From contig WNNJ02001344.1 of the NCBI GenBank assembly GCA_012934845.2, positions 1-64,000 on the forward strand: DNA of 64,000 nt. The letters run 5' to 3'. Source of the stretch: Pomphorhynchus laevis. Lineage: Eukaryota; Acanthocephala; Palaeacanthocephala; Echinorhynchida; Pomphorhynchidae. The notes under the pieces are model-generated. The model saw only the letters and a program-made list of their open reading frames with translations. It made no database searches and had not been told where the DNA came from. Below are positions 12,740 to 24,945 of the stretch, piece after piece (within the stretch, counting starts at the first letter, position 1; every line of letters starts with the position of its first letter). A program made the translations under genes and the position numbers.

Positions 12740-13070
12740 GAGGATTGTATGGCATATACTTCACGACAGGAGCAATCCCCTTAGGTTTGCTACACCATCC
12801 AGATTTGCCTCACTTGCGCGATCAATTTCTGATGCTGCAAATCTCTCGAATCCAACACTCCCAAACATTATGCCTATTTTAAGACGAGCTTTTTTGAATG
12901 AAGATAGCCAATGTCTGGTTCAACTTGTATATGGTTTGATTCTACCGATTTCTTCTATTGTTCACCTAGTTGTTACTCAATTACAATCATTGATCGTAGA
13001 CGTCTCAATAGTATATTTAGACGTGTTACCAAGTTCAATCAATTATCTACCGATATTCTTTACATTATCG
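12740..13070 (+). mobile_element. CR1-like LINE tail fragments in tandem
   Basis: Two pieces of the same CR1-like 3' sequence seen at 9.8-10.2 kb. 12745-12860 matches about 10110-10210 (shared CACTTGCGCG and the GATGC context), and 12875-13070 matches about 9835-10000 (shared AGACGAGCTTTTTTGAAT and TTGTTACTCAATTACAATCA). Their order, tail then head, implies tandem or rearranged copies around the L2-like insertion. Confidence 0.6.
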
Positions 13071-15780
13071 AATCCTGACACTCTTACTCTAACGATATTG
13101 CTATTCGTCGTCTATGCCGCTCTGGTTGTTCTCTAGTTGAATCAGCTCGTCCAATTGTATCTTCTGCTTCTAACCACGGCGGTATTGTTGCCATTGCTCG
13201 TCACCCAATGTCTCTACGTAAAATTAACGTTAACATCCATTACACTTCGTTCGAATTACTCGTATGCAGATTCCCTCTGGAACTTGTGATTGTATACCGT
13301 CCAGGTTCAGTTGCCCCCTCACGTATGTTCTTTAACGACCTTGCAGATCTGCTTTCTCATAGTTCATTGTCTTATGAACTATGATGCTCTTTCAACAAGC
13401 CCAATTTCATATTCTAAGCGGTGATGGCGACATCATTGTTGTTCCCAACTGCTTCAATGCATATACCTCTTTGTCAATTACTGATCATGTTTTGTCCGAT
13501 CATTTCCTTATCACTCTTACTCGCCCCATCCTACTTTTCCGCCTCCTACATTAGCTACTCGATGTAGACCTTGGAAACTTCTCAATATCCATATTCTCTG
13601 CGCAGCCGAGAAGAATTAAAATATAGAATAATCAAATTATAGCTGAGAAAACTCAATTTTTCACTCTTTTCACTTCTACTTAATAATCTTTATCTCGATG
13701 ATCTCTGCATTCTGTTTGATTATGATCTTGTAACTATCCTTAATCACCGTCTGCATGGTCGACCACGACGTTTTCAGCGCTTGCGCCATGCTCTCTGGTT
13801 CGATTCCGACTGTAGTCTTTCTAGGTGTCGACTCCGTCACTCTTTTCGTGTGTACAATCGCTTTCTTAAGCGTTCTCCTAACTTACTCACTCAAAATCTC
13901 CATTCTCATTCTTATGCGTACTAGACGTACTTTCTTTTGGCGAAATCAACTCGAGTCCTCTTCTAACTTTAAATCTGATTGGAAAATATTAAACTAAATT
14001 CTTTCACAATCATATATCCTTTGTAACATAAATCCGGATGAGTTTTATTCTTTTCTACAATCAAAGCAATCTAATTTACTTTCCATATTACCCACATATA
14101 CATTGTATCCAATCATCTCTTTAAATACTTCACTAACAGAGCAATTCCACCTTCTTCCCGTTTCGTCTGATGAAGTTTCATTATTTGTTCTGTCATTTTC
14201 GAATAATACCTTTCCTTCTGACACAATTCCCACTCACTCGCTTAAAATATCTGCTCCACTATCTCACTCTTCCTAACCACATTGTTCAACTTTTCTATCA
14301 GCAGCCGCACATTTCTTTCCAACTAGAAATGCGCTACTGTTCGTACTCTCCTCAAAAAGCAATCTCTCGAACCCTAACTACCATCTTCGTACCGTCCTAT
14401 CACAGTTCTCTCAACTTTATCTAAATTTCGTGACGGTCTTGCTCTCAAGCAAGTTAATGCATATCTATTTTTCTCAAACTTGCTTCCTCCCATCCAAGCC
14501 TCTTTTCGCTCTAATCACTTTACTGAAATTGCTTATCTTAAAGTTTATAACGACTTACTCATCTCGCGCGATCAAAAATTATGTAGTGTCATAGTTTATT
14601 TTTGTCTATCACCTGCTTTTGACATCGTCGATGACTCGATTCTTCTCTATCGCCTTCGCCATAATTGTCTTTTCGTTACCCACTGTAGCTTGGTTTTCTT
14701 CATATTTATCAAACCATACATTTCACCTCTGTTCCAACTCTTCTCTTCCCATCCTTCTTGCATCCCGTCCTGTGTTCCACAAGGCTTCGTACTAGCCCCT
14801 TTGCTTTTCTCTCTTCTTCTCGGTGACTTGTCATCGATTTCTCATACATTTAACTTTCATGTTATGCAATATGCTGATGACATTTTAATCTATGCTCATG
14901 CACCAGCTTATCGTATTCACGATTTTAGAGTTTATGCTTCCAACTGTTCTACCTCAATGTCCAATCATCTTTTTTCCCTTCGTCTTCTTCTGAATTTTAA
15001 TAAATCCAACATTATGTAGATCCTACCTCGACGCCTCGATTTAGAAGCCCTTCCGTATCATTAAATTCTACAATTCTTCATATCGATGACAATCTCGTTT
15101 TCTTAGGCTTCCATTTCGACAATCGACTTTCACTTAAACCTTTAGTTAGAGATAAACTACGTTCATATACCTTAATTCTCCTCAACCTCCGTCAAATTCG
15201 TAGATTGATCGATTTCCCTTCTTGTATGCCCTCATATCTTCTCTCTTTTTCTCGAGACTTGATTATTGTCTTAGTCTATTTCCCAACTCCCCTAAATCCA
15301 TTCTTCTTCTACAACGCATCGTCAACACAGCCGTCCAAATTCTCCTCCGTATTCGTCGTTTTGATCATACATCCCACCATCATGCTTCTCTCGATTTACC
15401 TACAATTTATTGTCGTGTTCAAATCGTCTTCTTATCACTGATTTCAGCCTCATAACTTTTCATTCCTCTTCATTTCTCAAACTTTATTTTCTTAATGATT
15501 CTCGTCTTGTTTACTGTTCCTTGCGTTCCCGTAATTTTCTTCTTCACACTTCCTAAACTACTATACCTCCTTTGTCTTCAGCTCCTTCCTTGTGAATGCT
15601 CCTCTCTAATTAAATCATCTACCCATTCATATACGCCAATCAACCTCAACGCCGTGCTTAAAACGCCTAATCCGATCCCATTTAAACACTTCATCTGCTT
15701 AATTTTTTCATTTTTGTTAGTGAGCTCGTAATCGTACAGCTGGCACGCATTCATCACGTTTAATAAATTTATTATTAAGA
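13070..15780 (+). mobile_element. L2-like LINE, copy C (decayed)
   Basis: Endonuclease residue from about 13090 (NDIAIRRLCRSGCSLVESAR, then NHGGIVAIARHP and VIVYRPGSVAPSR), RT from about 14180 (PVSSDEVS, then SFRSNHFTEIAYLKVYNDLL near 14500-14560), motif A near 14610, VPQGFVLAPLLFSLLLGDL (14770-14830) and QYADDILIYAHAPAYRIHD (14865-14925). The 3' part reaches the degenerate terminal hairpin near 15735-15755. Stops are frequent. TAG stands at the same two Trp positions as in copy A (14324-14326 and 15017-15019). Confidence 0.88.
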
Positions 15781-15839
15781 ACTTTTTATTAAAAAGTATG
15801 CTTAAAAGAGACCATCATTATTAATCAACTTAACATACA

Positions 15840-15990
15840 AACAGATTAAGGTGAACTAAATATAGAGATGATGGCGACATGGTTATAATATGTGGAGACC
15901 GACCTCGTTTTTAGGTTAGCCTCAGTATGATTGTGAATACGGCTTTATCAAAGAATTCAAATGTCTCATTCATCTACAATCTCGCGTAAG
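15840..15990 (+). mobile_element. CR1-like LINE 3' relic
   Basis: A short stretch (TGGAGACCGACCTCGTTTTT...GCCTCAGTATGATTGTG) closely resembles the sequence at about 16365-16470, which leads into a recognisable CR1-like C-terminus. Probably the same 3' region inserted twice. Confidence 0.4.
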
Positions 15991-16264
15991 TAATAAGATA
16001 AATCTCAATGAATTCACAGGTCATATCTTAGTGACTCACATGTGGTCGGGTAATAGTTTACAAAAACTTTTGCGATTAACTGGTCGTTTGTAGGTCCACA
16101 AAAAAACAAGAGATATAATAAGACAGGCAATGCAATAATCAAATAGCGGATTTTCTAAAATGTTTAGTTTAAAGAATTTAGACTTTTTAATAGTAAAGAA
16201 CATAAAGATATTTTGAAATAGAGGATACGGTTATTTGAGGAAATATACAAATCAACAATAATTG

Positions 16265-16365
16265 AAAGCCGATTTGCCTACCATTTATTGTCGTGTTCAA
16301 ATTCGTCTTCTCACTGCTTTCCACCTCATAACTTTTCATACCCTTTCATTTCTCAATCCATGCTA
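16265..16365 (+). mobile_element. L2-like LINE fragment
   Basis: Encodes DLPTIYCRVQIRLLTAFHL, the same post-RT segment as at 15395-15440 in copy C. Truncated on both sides. Confidence 0.55.
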
Positions 16366-16399
16366 GTTATCATATGTGGATATCGGTCTCGTTCAGAGG

Positions 16400-16440
16400 T
16401 AAAAAAAAGATTATTTTAACGTGGCAAATGCGTGCCATTA
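16400..16440 (-). mobile_element. L2-like LINE 3'-terminal scrap
   Basis: Contains GTGGCAAATGCGTGCC preceded by A/T sequence, the reverse complement of the L2-like 3' terminus also present at about 20655-20684 and 55075-55103. Only the last ~35 bases of the element are present. Confidence 0.6.
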
Positions 16441-16479
16441 TGAGGTAGGCCTCGTTATGATTGTAGATGCGGCTTTTGA

Positions 16480-16730
16480 CTGTCACATCACGCGCTCAAC
16501 TTGTGGAATGTGTTGCCCGAGGAAGTCGTCGCTGTTTCTACGATGTAGCACTTCAAGCGACTGTGCCTGGAATGGATGGAGATTCGACATTCGCACTTCC
16601 ACGGATATCTTGAATCCTGCTGGTTTAAATGATCTTGATACGGACAGTTTACTGATTACCCTATATTAATTTGTAAACTTAATTTTTTATCAGGCAAAAC
16701 AGCTTCTCAGCTAACGCCTTGTATTTAATA
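16480..16730 (+). mobile_element. CR1-like LINE C-terminus and 3' tail
   Basis: One frame reads HHALNLWNVLPEEVVAVSTM, an in-frame TAG, then HFKRLCLEWMEIRHSHFHGY and a stop. The WNxLPEEVV followed by FKRxLxxW signature is typical of the CR1-group C-terminus. The tail ends with GCAAAACAGCTTCTCAGCTA. A second diverged copy of the last ~170 bp is at 17195-17375. Confidence 0.7.
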
Positions 16731-16894
16731 ATAACTTAGGATATAAAATATAAAGTCGTTTATGTTCATTTGAACTTAATGTTTCTGGTCAAAATGCAGA
16801 ATTGAAATTAAAACAACAAAATACAATTTATTTAACAAACTTAACGAGTACTAAGATTTATCAGCACATTAAGTTCTTAAGCCAACACAACAGC

Positions 16895-17013
16895 GTTCCT
16901 GTAACATACCAATAATTTGTTTTATGATTTAATATTACATCATTGTAATATTACATCATTGTTCCTGTAACATACCAATAATTTGTTTTATGATTTAATA
17001 TTACATCATTGTA
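16895..17013. repeat. Local tandem duplication
   Basis: A 66-bp unit beginning GTTCCTGTAACATACC (16895-16960) is followed directly by its first ~53 bp (16961-17013) with no evident differences, so the duplication looks recent. Confidence 0.85.
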
Positions 17014-17194
17014 AGTTAACGCACAGTGTATCATAATTATTGGAGCTGGATCAAAGAAGAGTGGAAATTACTTTTGATATTTTTGGCTAACTTCTGTTAG
17101 CATCTTCAGAAAATTACAAAATGATACACTTTAAAACAAAGTGTATCATTTACTAAAATTTTTTATGCATGGATGATAAAAATTTTGATACTAA

Positions 17195-17375
17195 AATGCA
17201 TAGATGGAGAATCGACATTCGCTTTCCACGGATATCTTGAATCCTGATAGTTTAAATTATATTGATGCGGGTAATTTACTGATTACCCTATATTAATTTG
17301 TAAATATTAATATTACCCTACATTAATTCGTATTTTGATCAGGCAAAACAGCTTATCAGCTAGCGTATTGTGTAA
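17195..17375 (+). mobile_element. CR1-like LINE 3' tail, second copy
   Basis: Matches 16570-16720 (GATGGAGAATCGACATTCGC, then GGATATCTTGAATCCTGAT, then CAGGCAAAACAGCTTATCAG) with small insertions and substitutions. 5'-truncated copy of the same family. Confidence 0.65.
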
Positions 17376-18230
17376 TTGGCAAAATATAAAATGGCGAAAT
17401 ATAAGAATTATAAAGTGTATCAAGATAGTCGCAAAGAGCAAGTTTTAAGGCAAAATAAAAAACCGCGGATACTTTGGTGGAGTCTTTGTAGAAATAGAAG
17501 AATACGTAGAGGATGATAAAGCAATAAATGTATATCTTTTAGATAAATTTCGAAAGGTTCATATGTAATACAAATGTAGATTTTGCGATTTACATTTTTG
17601 TGATCAAAACTCGTCTTAATTTGTGTTTTGTTACGCAAAATACAAATAAAGTCATCGATGGGCTAGGCTGTCATTTTTTTGAAAATGTTTTAACTTACTA
17701 AAAATGATTTTGTAATCTGTTTAAACTAACATGATCGTTGAGGCAGCTAAAGTTAAAAATCGTAGTCGGGTGAAAATTGCCAGTTATTATCTATAATATA
17801 TTACATATATTACATCTATTATCTATATTATTTAAAAATTGTATTCGGGTCAAAATTGCCTATAATATATTTTCTATAATCTATTACAACTTATTCGTAC
17901 ATCTTATTATTGCGATGTTATCTTTATTGATGTTTTCTCTTACGGAATAAAATGTGCTAGTATAACAAAAATTAAACTAATAGTTTTCACAAAAGTAGTA
18001 ATGAACCATTGCAAAAGGGTCCATAATACGTTTGTTGAATATATTGTCGTTATTAATGCACAGCTAATTGTATCGATTGTAACTGTATCTTCTCAAAAAT
18101 AGAAGAAAATAACATTTAAACTGACAAGTTCGTTTATAAGTTCAGTTAAAAATATAATAGCAGATAACATAAAAACAGTATAACAGTAATTACATATAGA
18201 AATATAACCTGAATTCTAATACATGATCTA
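17376..18230. other. No gene seen
   Basis: AT-rich with local near-repeats of a TCGGGTGAAAATTGCC / TCGGGTCAAAATTGCC motif (17766 and 17848). A 72-codon minus-strand frame at 17420-17638 has no recognisable domain. Confidence 0.5.
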
Positions 18231-18237
18231 TTAAGCG

Positions 18238-18310
18238 CGAAACGTAAGTATTGGATCAGTAGCTGACGAAGTCCACCAATACTGAAATGTAGTGTACTGC
18301 TGTTGGCTTA
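18238..18310 (+). ncRNA. Degenerate hammerhead-like motif
   Basis: GCGAAACG (18236-18244), then AGTATTGG, CAGTAGCTGACGA (18258-18270), AGTCCACCAATACT and GAAATGTA. A conventional reading is CTGACGA, a short stem AGT/ACT, GAAA, minimal stem III and GUA-type cleavage, with CAGTA pairing TACTG across stem I. The alternative helix AGTATTGG/CCAATACT competes with that stem. A weaker copy is at about 18515-18590 (ATCAGTAGCTGATGAG, then GTTGGCTTATAGATAGGAT shared by both). Confidence 0.4.
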
Positions 18311-18514
18311 TAGATAGGATTAAAGTATCGTGCAGAATAAATAGTAAATATTTTAAAATCTTACTATTTTGATAATTAATCGAAAAAATAGGTAGGTGTT
18401 CAAATTGAAGCTAAAACCACCTGCCAATGCTGAAATCAAAAATTATTTAAGTTAAATTTGCAAAATGTAAGACAAAAGGTCTTTCATTAAATTTAAATGT
18501 CAGTAAAGCAGACG

Positions 18515-18600
18515 AGTCGAGTAAAACGTAGGTATTAAATCAGTAGCTGATGAGATTTACCAAAACTTAAATGTAGCGTGTTGGCTTATAGATAGGATTA
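18515..18600 (+). repeat. Second copy of the 18.24-kb hammerhead-like repeat
   Basis: Shares AAACGTA, ATCAGTAGCTGA, and TTGGCTTATAGATAGGATTAAA with 18240-18330. The core is further decayed (the GAAA equivalents are lost). Confidence 0.5.
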
Positions 18601-19058
18601 AAACAACGTGCAGTTTCATCAAAAATTTTAATTATCAATGATTTCACAATTAAATCAACTCAAAACATAATATAAAACATGATCTTTAATCTTAATTATG
18701 ATACATCGTATAGCATTTATTAATCAGTCCATAAAAATTATGAGTTATGAAAATTCTTAACTTATAAAATATCCGATTACCAAAAATTTAAAATTATGAT
18801 ATTTATATTTAATTTTTTCTTTTTCTTTTGCTACATATTTTAAATCGTCTACGAAATTGTGATATAAAATAAAATATCTACAAAAATAAAATGATATTCA
18901 GCATTTTATTGTATAGCGCCTGTTTGAACAAACAATGTTGCTTTGTTGATAGTGTTCTTATGAAAACAGTGAAATTCTAATTTATTCTTCACTAATTAAA
19001 ATAAAATCTCAATTTTCAATTTGTTTAAGATTATGGACTTTTAAATAATTTTATTGAT

Positions 19059-19379
<321 letters not shown>

Positions 19380-20650
19380 GTATATTGTATTTATTAAATA
19401 AAAATAAACGACGAGTAACACCATTACCAGATTGAGCCACCTACATTGACTCCTTTTTTAATGCAACATGCGTACCACATAAATAAATTATTATTCAACC
19501 CATTTCAATCATTAAACACCCGAATATTCTAATAGACAAGTATCAGGTGATCATAATTTGATTAACTATTGTATAATATGTGAGGCACAGTAAACGCATA
19601 GGCACATTAACATTCCCAAAGTCACATCACGAATCTAATATTCATGATGTGATTATGTATTAGCCTACGTTCGAATTCCTTTTGGGACTTTATTGTTGCT
19701 AATGACTGCTGAAACACGATTATCAAAGTTGTTGATTATTTGATATACCAGGCACACTAGACGATCTCGAATGTAATGCCTAATTATGTTGTTTCTAGTA
19801 ACAAAAATTTATCATGAACATCTCACGAACAGTTCTGACTTTTGTTTTATTCGAGGCGGTAATACTTTAATTCATGACAATAACATATATGTAATTGACT
19901 AAGTACAAAATTGCATTCGAGAAGTGTAATGAAAAGCGTAACTTTAAAAGTTTTATAGGGATGTATCGAGAAGCAGTTTTTTATTTATTAAGTGTAAAAT
20001 TATGACGGGTAGCGCATACTTTGGAACAATTTATTATTGTAGATTTACTGCAGGATCTAATTAAGCTAAATTACAAGCTGCTATGACGAATATATGTATA
20101 GCTTAGTAGATTTACATTATGTACATAGCAGCCTCGTAATTAGAGTTTACGATCAAACTGTTTCAGAAGTGCATACACGCTGTCTACTGCACTGTAAGAA
20201 CAAATTTCTTTTAAAATAGTAGATCGAACTATATTTTGCCAAAAAGTATTTGAGATTTGTATGTTGAATTTCAGTTCACTTAAATAGGTTATTTTGTGAC
20301 CAATGTAAGTGGTCTTCAAATGACCCTTTAAGTGAACGAAAATTCGGCAAATAACTGCAAAACGCCTGTTAGCATAAAACAAAGAAATATCTTTTTTAAT
20401 AGTTAATAATAATTCATTATTGATAACGAATTATTGAAGCTGGATCATATAAAAGCAGAAAATTTTTTATTGATATTTCGCAAATCGCTGTTAGCATCTT
20501 CAGAAAATTACAATGTTTTAAAAATGCACATGCTTATATAAAAAGTTCAAAATGATCGCCGCCGTTTTCTTTGAGCAGGTGTTGCTATAATTAGCGATAA
20601 AAAGCTGCTTTCACTGTTCTTTGAATTGTACCCGATTTCGGCAACTTTTG
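19380..20650. other. No gene supported
   Basis: Mostly AT-rich intergenic sequence. An 80-codon minus-strand frame (20140-20382) has fairly even composition, but no domain I recognise and no clear splice borders. Confidence 0.45.
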
Positions 20651-20651
20651 A

Positions 20652-22892
20652 AAAAAGATTTATTTTTACGTAACAAATGCGTGCCGGCGCACGCTTAAAT
20701 GACAAAAAAATTTTTAATCATGTGATGATTGAAGGCGAGTGGGGTAGACGACAAGGAAGGATCGGAGACCGTAGTTGTTAGAGTAATTGGTTACGTGGAG
20801 TAAGAGGGAATTATGGGAACGCAGTGATAGAGAGGTGGCGAGAGTGTCGTCTAAGAAATGGAGGTTGATGAATGATGGGAGGTCGACTGCGATGAGGCGA
20901 AAAGTTACGAGAAGAACGCGGATTTGTATGCGGATGTGGATAGTGGGCGAGGAGAGTTTAACAAGATTTGTGGATGTAAGGTCAAAGCGACGAAGATATA
21001 ACAGCACTCGAATCACAGAGTTGATGATGCGTTGTGGGGTAAAATGATGGATTTTGGAGAATTGGCGAAAAAGCTGAGGCTATAATCAATTTTAGGAAAG
21101 ATAAGCGATGAAAGAAGATACACACAAGAACGGTAGTCGATAAATAGATGGATACGGCAGATGTCATAGAGAATTAAGTTAGACGAGCGGACCTTGTCGC
21201 GGACAAAAGGTTTAAGGGAAAAGTAATCATCGAAATGGAATCCTAAGAATGTGAGATTGTGGCCTATAGGGATGATTGATGAGGCAAAATATATAGGGGA
21301 GGATATATGCTAGGTTGGCGGGTGATGATCCACACTATTTTATACTTGTCTGGGTTTTGAACGAGACGAAGATTGGATAGACGTTTGTAGATAGAAGAAA
21401 TACAGCTGGAGGCAGAAATTACGATATCGTGTATGCGATGTGCGGGTGCATGAGCATATATGAGGATGTCATCGGCGTATTGCATGACATTAAAGGAGTG
21501 AGGTTTGATAACTTGAGAGAGATCGCCGAGTCGAAGAGAGAAAAGCATGGGTCCTAGGACTGAACCTTATGAGACCCCGCATAAAATAGGGATGTGAGTA
21601 GAGAATAATGAATTCGAACAGACGCGAAAAGAATGGTCGGAAAGATGTGAGATAAGCCATGCTACGGATGATGAAGGAAAGCCATGAGCATAACGAATGT
21701 GAGAACGGAGGATGGAGTGGTCGACGATGTCGAATGCGGAGGAGATGTCAAAGAGATGATAACACTAAATAGAGCCTTATCACGAGAGATGAGTAGGTCG
21801 CTGTAAACTTTCATGCAGGCGATTTTTGTGGAGTGATTAGAGCGGAAAGCGGGTTGGAAAGGAGTGTACATATTGGATGAAGAAAGATAAACGTTGATTT
21901 GTATTAAGATAAGGCGCTCTAAGAGCTCGGAAAGAGTAGGGTGCAGTGAAATCGGGCGATAGCTGCAAGGAAGTGGAGGGGGTCGTGCGACTGTTTCTTA
22001 AAGGTGGTGGGGAAAATGGATATCGATGATCATATGGATTTAGGAATGGATGTAAGCAGGGAATCGGCAGGTGAGATTTTGTTGGGTAAAGACCTTAGTA
22101 CAAATGAGACTTTGGCAGGTGAAACAGGGATAACATGAAAGAGTTCCCGGAGGATGAGGCGAGTAGCAATGAGATGGAATGGATGCGGGGTTGTGAGAGA
22201 GCAACGTGGATACTTTGGTCTGAATAAATGGCGAATAATCATGGGGATTTGTGTTGCAAGACGAAGATGGTCGAGAAAGGATTGAGGCAAAAATATGATA
22301 TCATGTCTGAGAGAGCGGTGATAGACTCGAAAAAAAAGCAGTAGACGCTTTGAGAGTAGTCATTGGATGTCAAACCATGGGCACGGTGCAAGCGATGGTG
22401 AGGGTGAGTTTTCAAGGGCAAGAGAAGATCGAAAGTGCATGCGAGTTTAGAGTCAAAAGGAAAGGCGAGATCGTGAGGAGATGAATGTGTTATTATGGGA
22501 AAGGATATATCCGATTTGAGTAAGACAGCGGAGAAGGGGAATGTAAAGATTTCTCCAAGGGAGACGTAGGATTGTAGGTGTGTAAGGCGGGAAGTGGTTG
22601 GAAGTTAGATCAAGGGTGACAATAATGTGATTGGATAGACCAGGATCGGATATGTACAGTGAGGTGTAGGCAGCAAAACGATCGGGGCCAGCGATGATGT
22701 CGATTGCCCCGCTAAGGATATGTGTGGGTACAGTGGAGATTAGTTTGTAATTGTATATGGATAGAATGTTGATGAACCAGATAAAATCGGTGGAAGATGG
22801 TAGTTCGAGGCGTATATTAATCTTGTTAAGAATAAGTGAAGGGATGGAGGACAAAGGAGAGTGTGAAAGGAGATCAGCGAGTTCGGTAAACA
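20652..22892 (-). mobile_element. L2-like LINE, copy D (5'-truncated, decayed)
   Basis: Minus strand. Endonuclease residue (LADLLSHSPLSSIPSL at about 22890, SDPGLSNHIIVTLDL at about 22640), linker (ELFHVIPVSPAKVS about 22150), RT pieces (PFQPAFRSNHSTKIACMKV near 21860, YADDILIYAHAPAHRIHDI near 21480), then the C-terminal region and the 3' hairpin GCGTGC-CGGC-GCACGC (20679-20694), ending in A/T tail sequence. A deletion joins the segment before the RT directly to the LLKK-like region, removing the Trp codon that is mutated in the other copies. Multiple frame breaks. Confidence 0.9.
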
Positions 22893-23360
22893 ACAATTTA
22901 TAAATAAAATATAATTTAAGAATTATGCAGTAAACACTTTTAAAAATAATTTATTTACCCCGTAATGATTATCATACCAATGTCACGTTGTTGATTTCAT
23001 ATCGCTAAATTATTTTAGCTACTCAGCTGTGCTGATTTTGACATTAACGGCATGATGATGCCTCAAGGAGAACATGATGTTAACGTTAAATGTGTTCACA
23101 TTTTATGTCAACATGATCTTCATCTTAAACGTCATACACTCTACTCTAATTATTAGCAATCCAATATATAGTGGTGTTTCGCAATTCAATATTTTGCACA
23201 TAAACGATTGATTATACTCTATATTCTGTTTTTTGTGTCAATAAGTACAATTTTAAAAATTGTATTATTAAAGTGTTTTAATATTGACTATTTTTAATAA
23301 GTGGGAATTTTTATGGTTAAATAATAAATATACTGTTTAGAATATGCCATTTAGCTAGAT
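22893..23360. other. No gene seen
   Basis: AT-rich intergenic sequence without recognisable repeats or ORFs. Confidence 0.5.
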
Positions 23361-23364
23361 AATC

Positions 23365-23690
23365 AAATTACATTAGAGGAAATACATCGTCTGTATGTAA
23401 TTGGCCCCGCTGCTATATTGGGTTGATGAATATGGGCCAAAGCCTTATAATACAGCAGTTTATTCATATGACCTTAAATCTTAGTTATGATACATTGTAA
23501 AATATTTATTAATCAATTCAGAAAAATTATGAGTTATACAAATTCTTAACTTATAAAATATCGGAATTATAGAAAATCTAAAGATTAAAATATTTATTTT
23601 TAAATTTATATATAATACAAAATACTTATACTCAGTTAACTGATTCGATTTATCAAGGCTTTCTATTCACGAACAGTTGCCCATACTTTA
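23365..23690 (+). repeat. Repeat family R-A, copy 2
   Basis: Contains GGCCCCGCTGCTATATTGGG and TTGATGA in the palindromic core, then the family tail with ACTCAGTTAACTGATTCGAT (about 23630-23650). Nearly full-length relative to copy 3, which lies ~430 bp downstream in the same orientation. Confidence 0.65.
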
Positions 23691-23789
23691 TAAAGTATTA
23701 TTATTAATAAATTTGAGATATTACCTTGAACATTTTCATGAATAAATGATAAATATATCATGTTATAGTAAGATATGACACTAGATAAT

Positions 23790-24105
23790 CAAGTTACATA
23801 AGATGAAATACATCATTGGCATGCATTTGGCTCCGTTACCATCTTGAGTTGAGGAATAGCGGTAAGGAATTTGATGAAATAGCATACCTGATGATGACAT
23901 CTAATCTTTATTCTGATACATCGTATATTATATTAATCAGTTCATAAAAATTGAGTTATACGAAATCATAACTTATAAAATATTCGAATTTTTGAAAATT
24001 TCAAGATTAAAATATTTATTTTTAAATTTATATATAATGCAAAATACGAATACTAGTTAACTGATCTGATTCATCAAGGCTTTCCATTCACGAACAATTC
24101 CTCAT
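23790..24105 (+). repeat. Repeat family R-A, copy 3
   Basis: Same structure as copy 2: a TACATCATTGGCATGCATTT lead-in, a diverged palindromic core, then the A/T tail and CTAGTTAACTGATCTGATTC near 24053-24072. Confidence 0.65.
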
Positions 24106-24660
24106 AATTCTTTTTATTTAAATAATAGATGATATGTTATATATAGGCTAACGCATAGTAATTGTATATGTATGTATTTAATAGGGTTCGGTATAGATTT
24201 TAGCAGCAAATATACTGGCATTCCCAACAAAATTGCATCTCCCTCATGTAGTAATTTCAAATATAAATGTGCTATTTGATACTTAACAGAAGTTTGACGT
24301 GAAAATAAAACAATTTGTGTGAATATATTGAAAAAAACGAGATCTGGTTTTTAAAACGAGATATTCCAAAAGATCTGGTTTTTGATAAAGCTATAGATAC
24401 TTTTAAAATTTTAGTAGCAATCTTTAGTTTTTTATTTTAGATTCGAGCAAAATATGATCTAATTATTTAAAATTAGAGTTGTATTGATAATTTCATGCAT
24501 CACATTATGTAATGTAATAATAAATAAAGATTTTCGTAATCAAATTTTGATGTAGCCACTTGCGCATTACATAATATGTATTTTGCATTTGTCTTATGAA
24601 ATTGCATTTGTCTTATGAAATTGCATTTGATATTCTCTTCAATTTTATCACTGCGTTTTA
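24106..24660. other. No gene seen
   Basis: AT-rich sequence with a short tandem repeat of CATTTGTCTTATGAAATTG (about 24588-24625). Confidence 0.5.
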
Positions 24661-24661
24661 G

Positions 24662-24945
24662 TAGAACGAGCTAGATGGGCTCTGATACGAGCCCAACATA
24701 TGTCGGTAAGAAGGAGGCTCAGGTGCGCCTCTGGTGTACCTGTGCAATATTGGGACTTGTCTTCTATTCAAGAGACCTTCCCCCTGAGCAAATATCAAGA
24801 TTCATTAAGCTCCTCATGTCGAGATTATCGTCAATCGTGCTCTCCGATTGGGCCTTCATATGTGTGAAAGACCCTGAGTGGTTCAGTCGGAAAGTGACCC
24901 GTTGGTGTCTGCTCGTGGGGACTGATCATACTTCATAGATATAAG
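24662..24945 (+). mobile_element. R1/Jockey-like LINE 3' fragment
   Basis: An open frame reads EAQVRLWCTCAILGLVFYSR, and KDPEWFSRKVTRWC further on. It is collinear with the C-terminal end of the larger element at 43.7-43.95 kb (TQVRLWGTWAISGLVFFSR and KDPGWFSRKAACW). 5'-truncated insertion of the same family. Confidence 0.8.

Noticed and set aside
20140-20382. 80-codon minus-strand ORF
   Set aside because: Composition is not clearly coding, no splice sites fit, no domain recognised. Kept only as a note in the gap entry.
20787-21047. 86-codon plus-strand ORF within L2-like copy D
   Set aside because: Antisense shadow of the minus-strand LINE.
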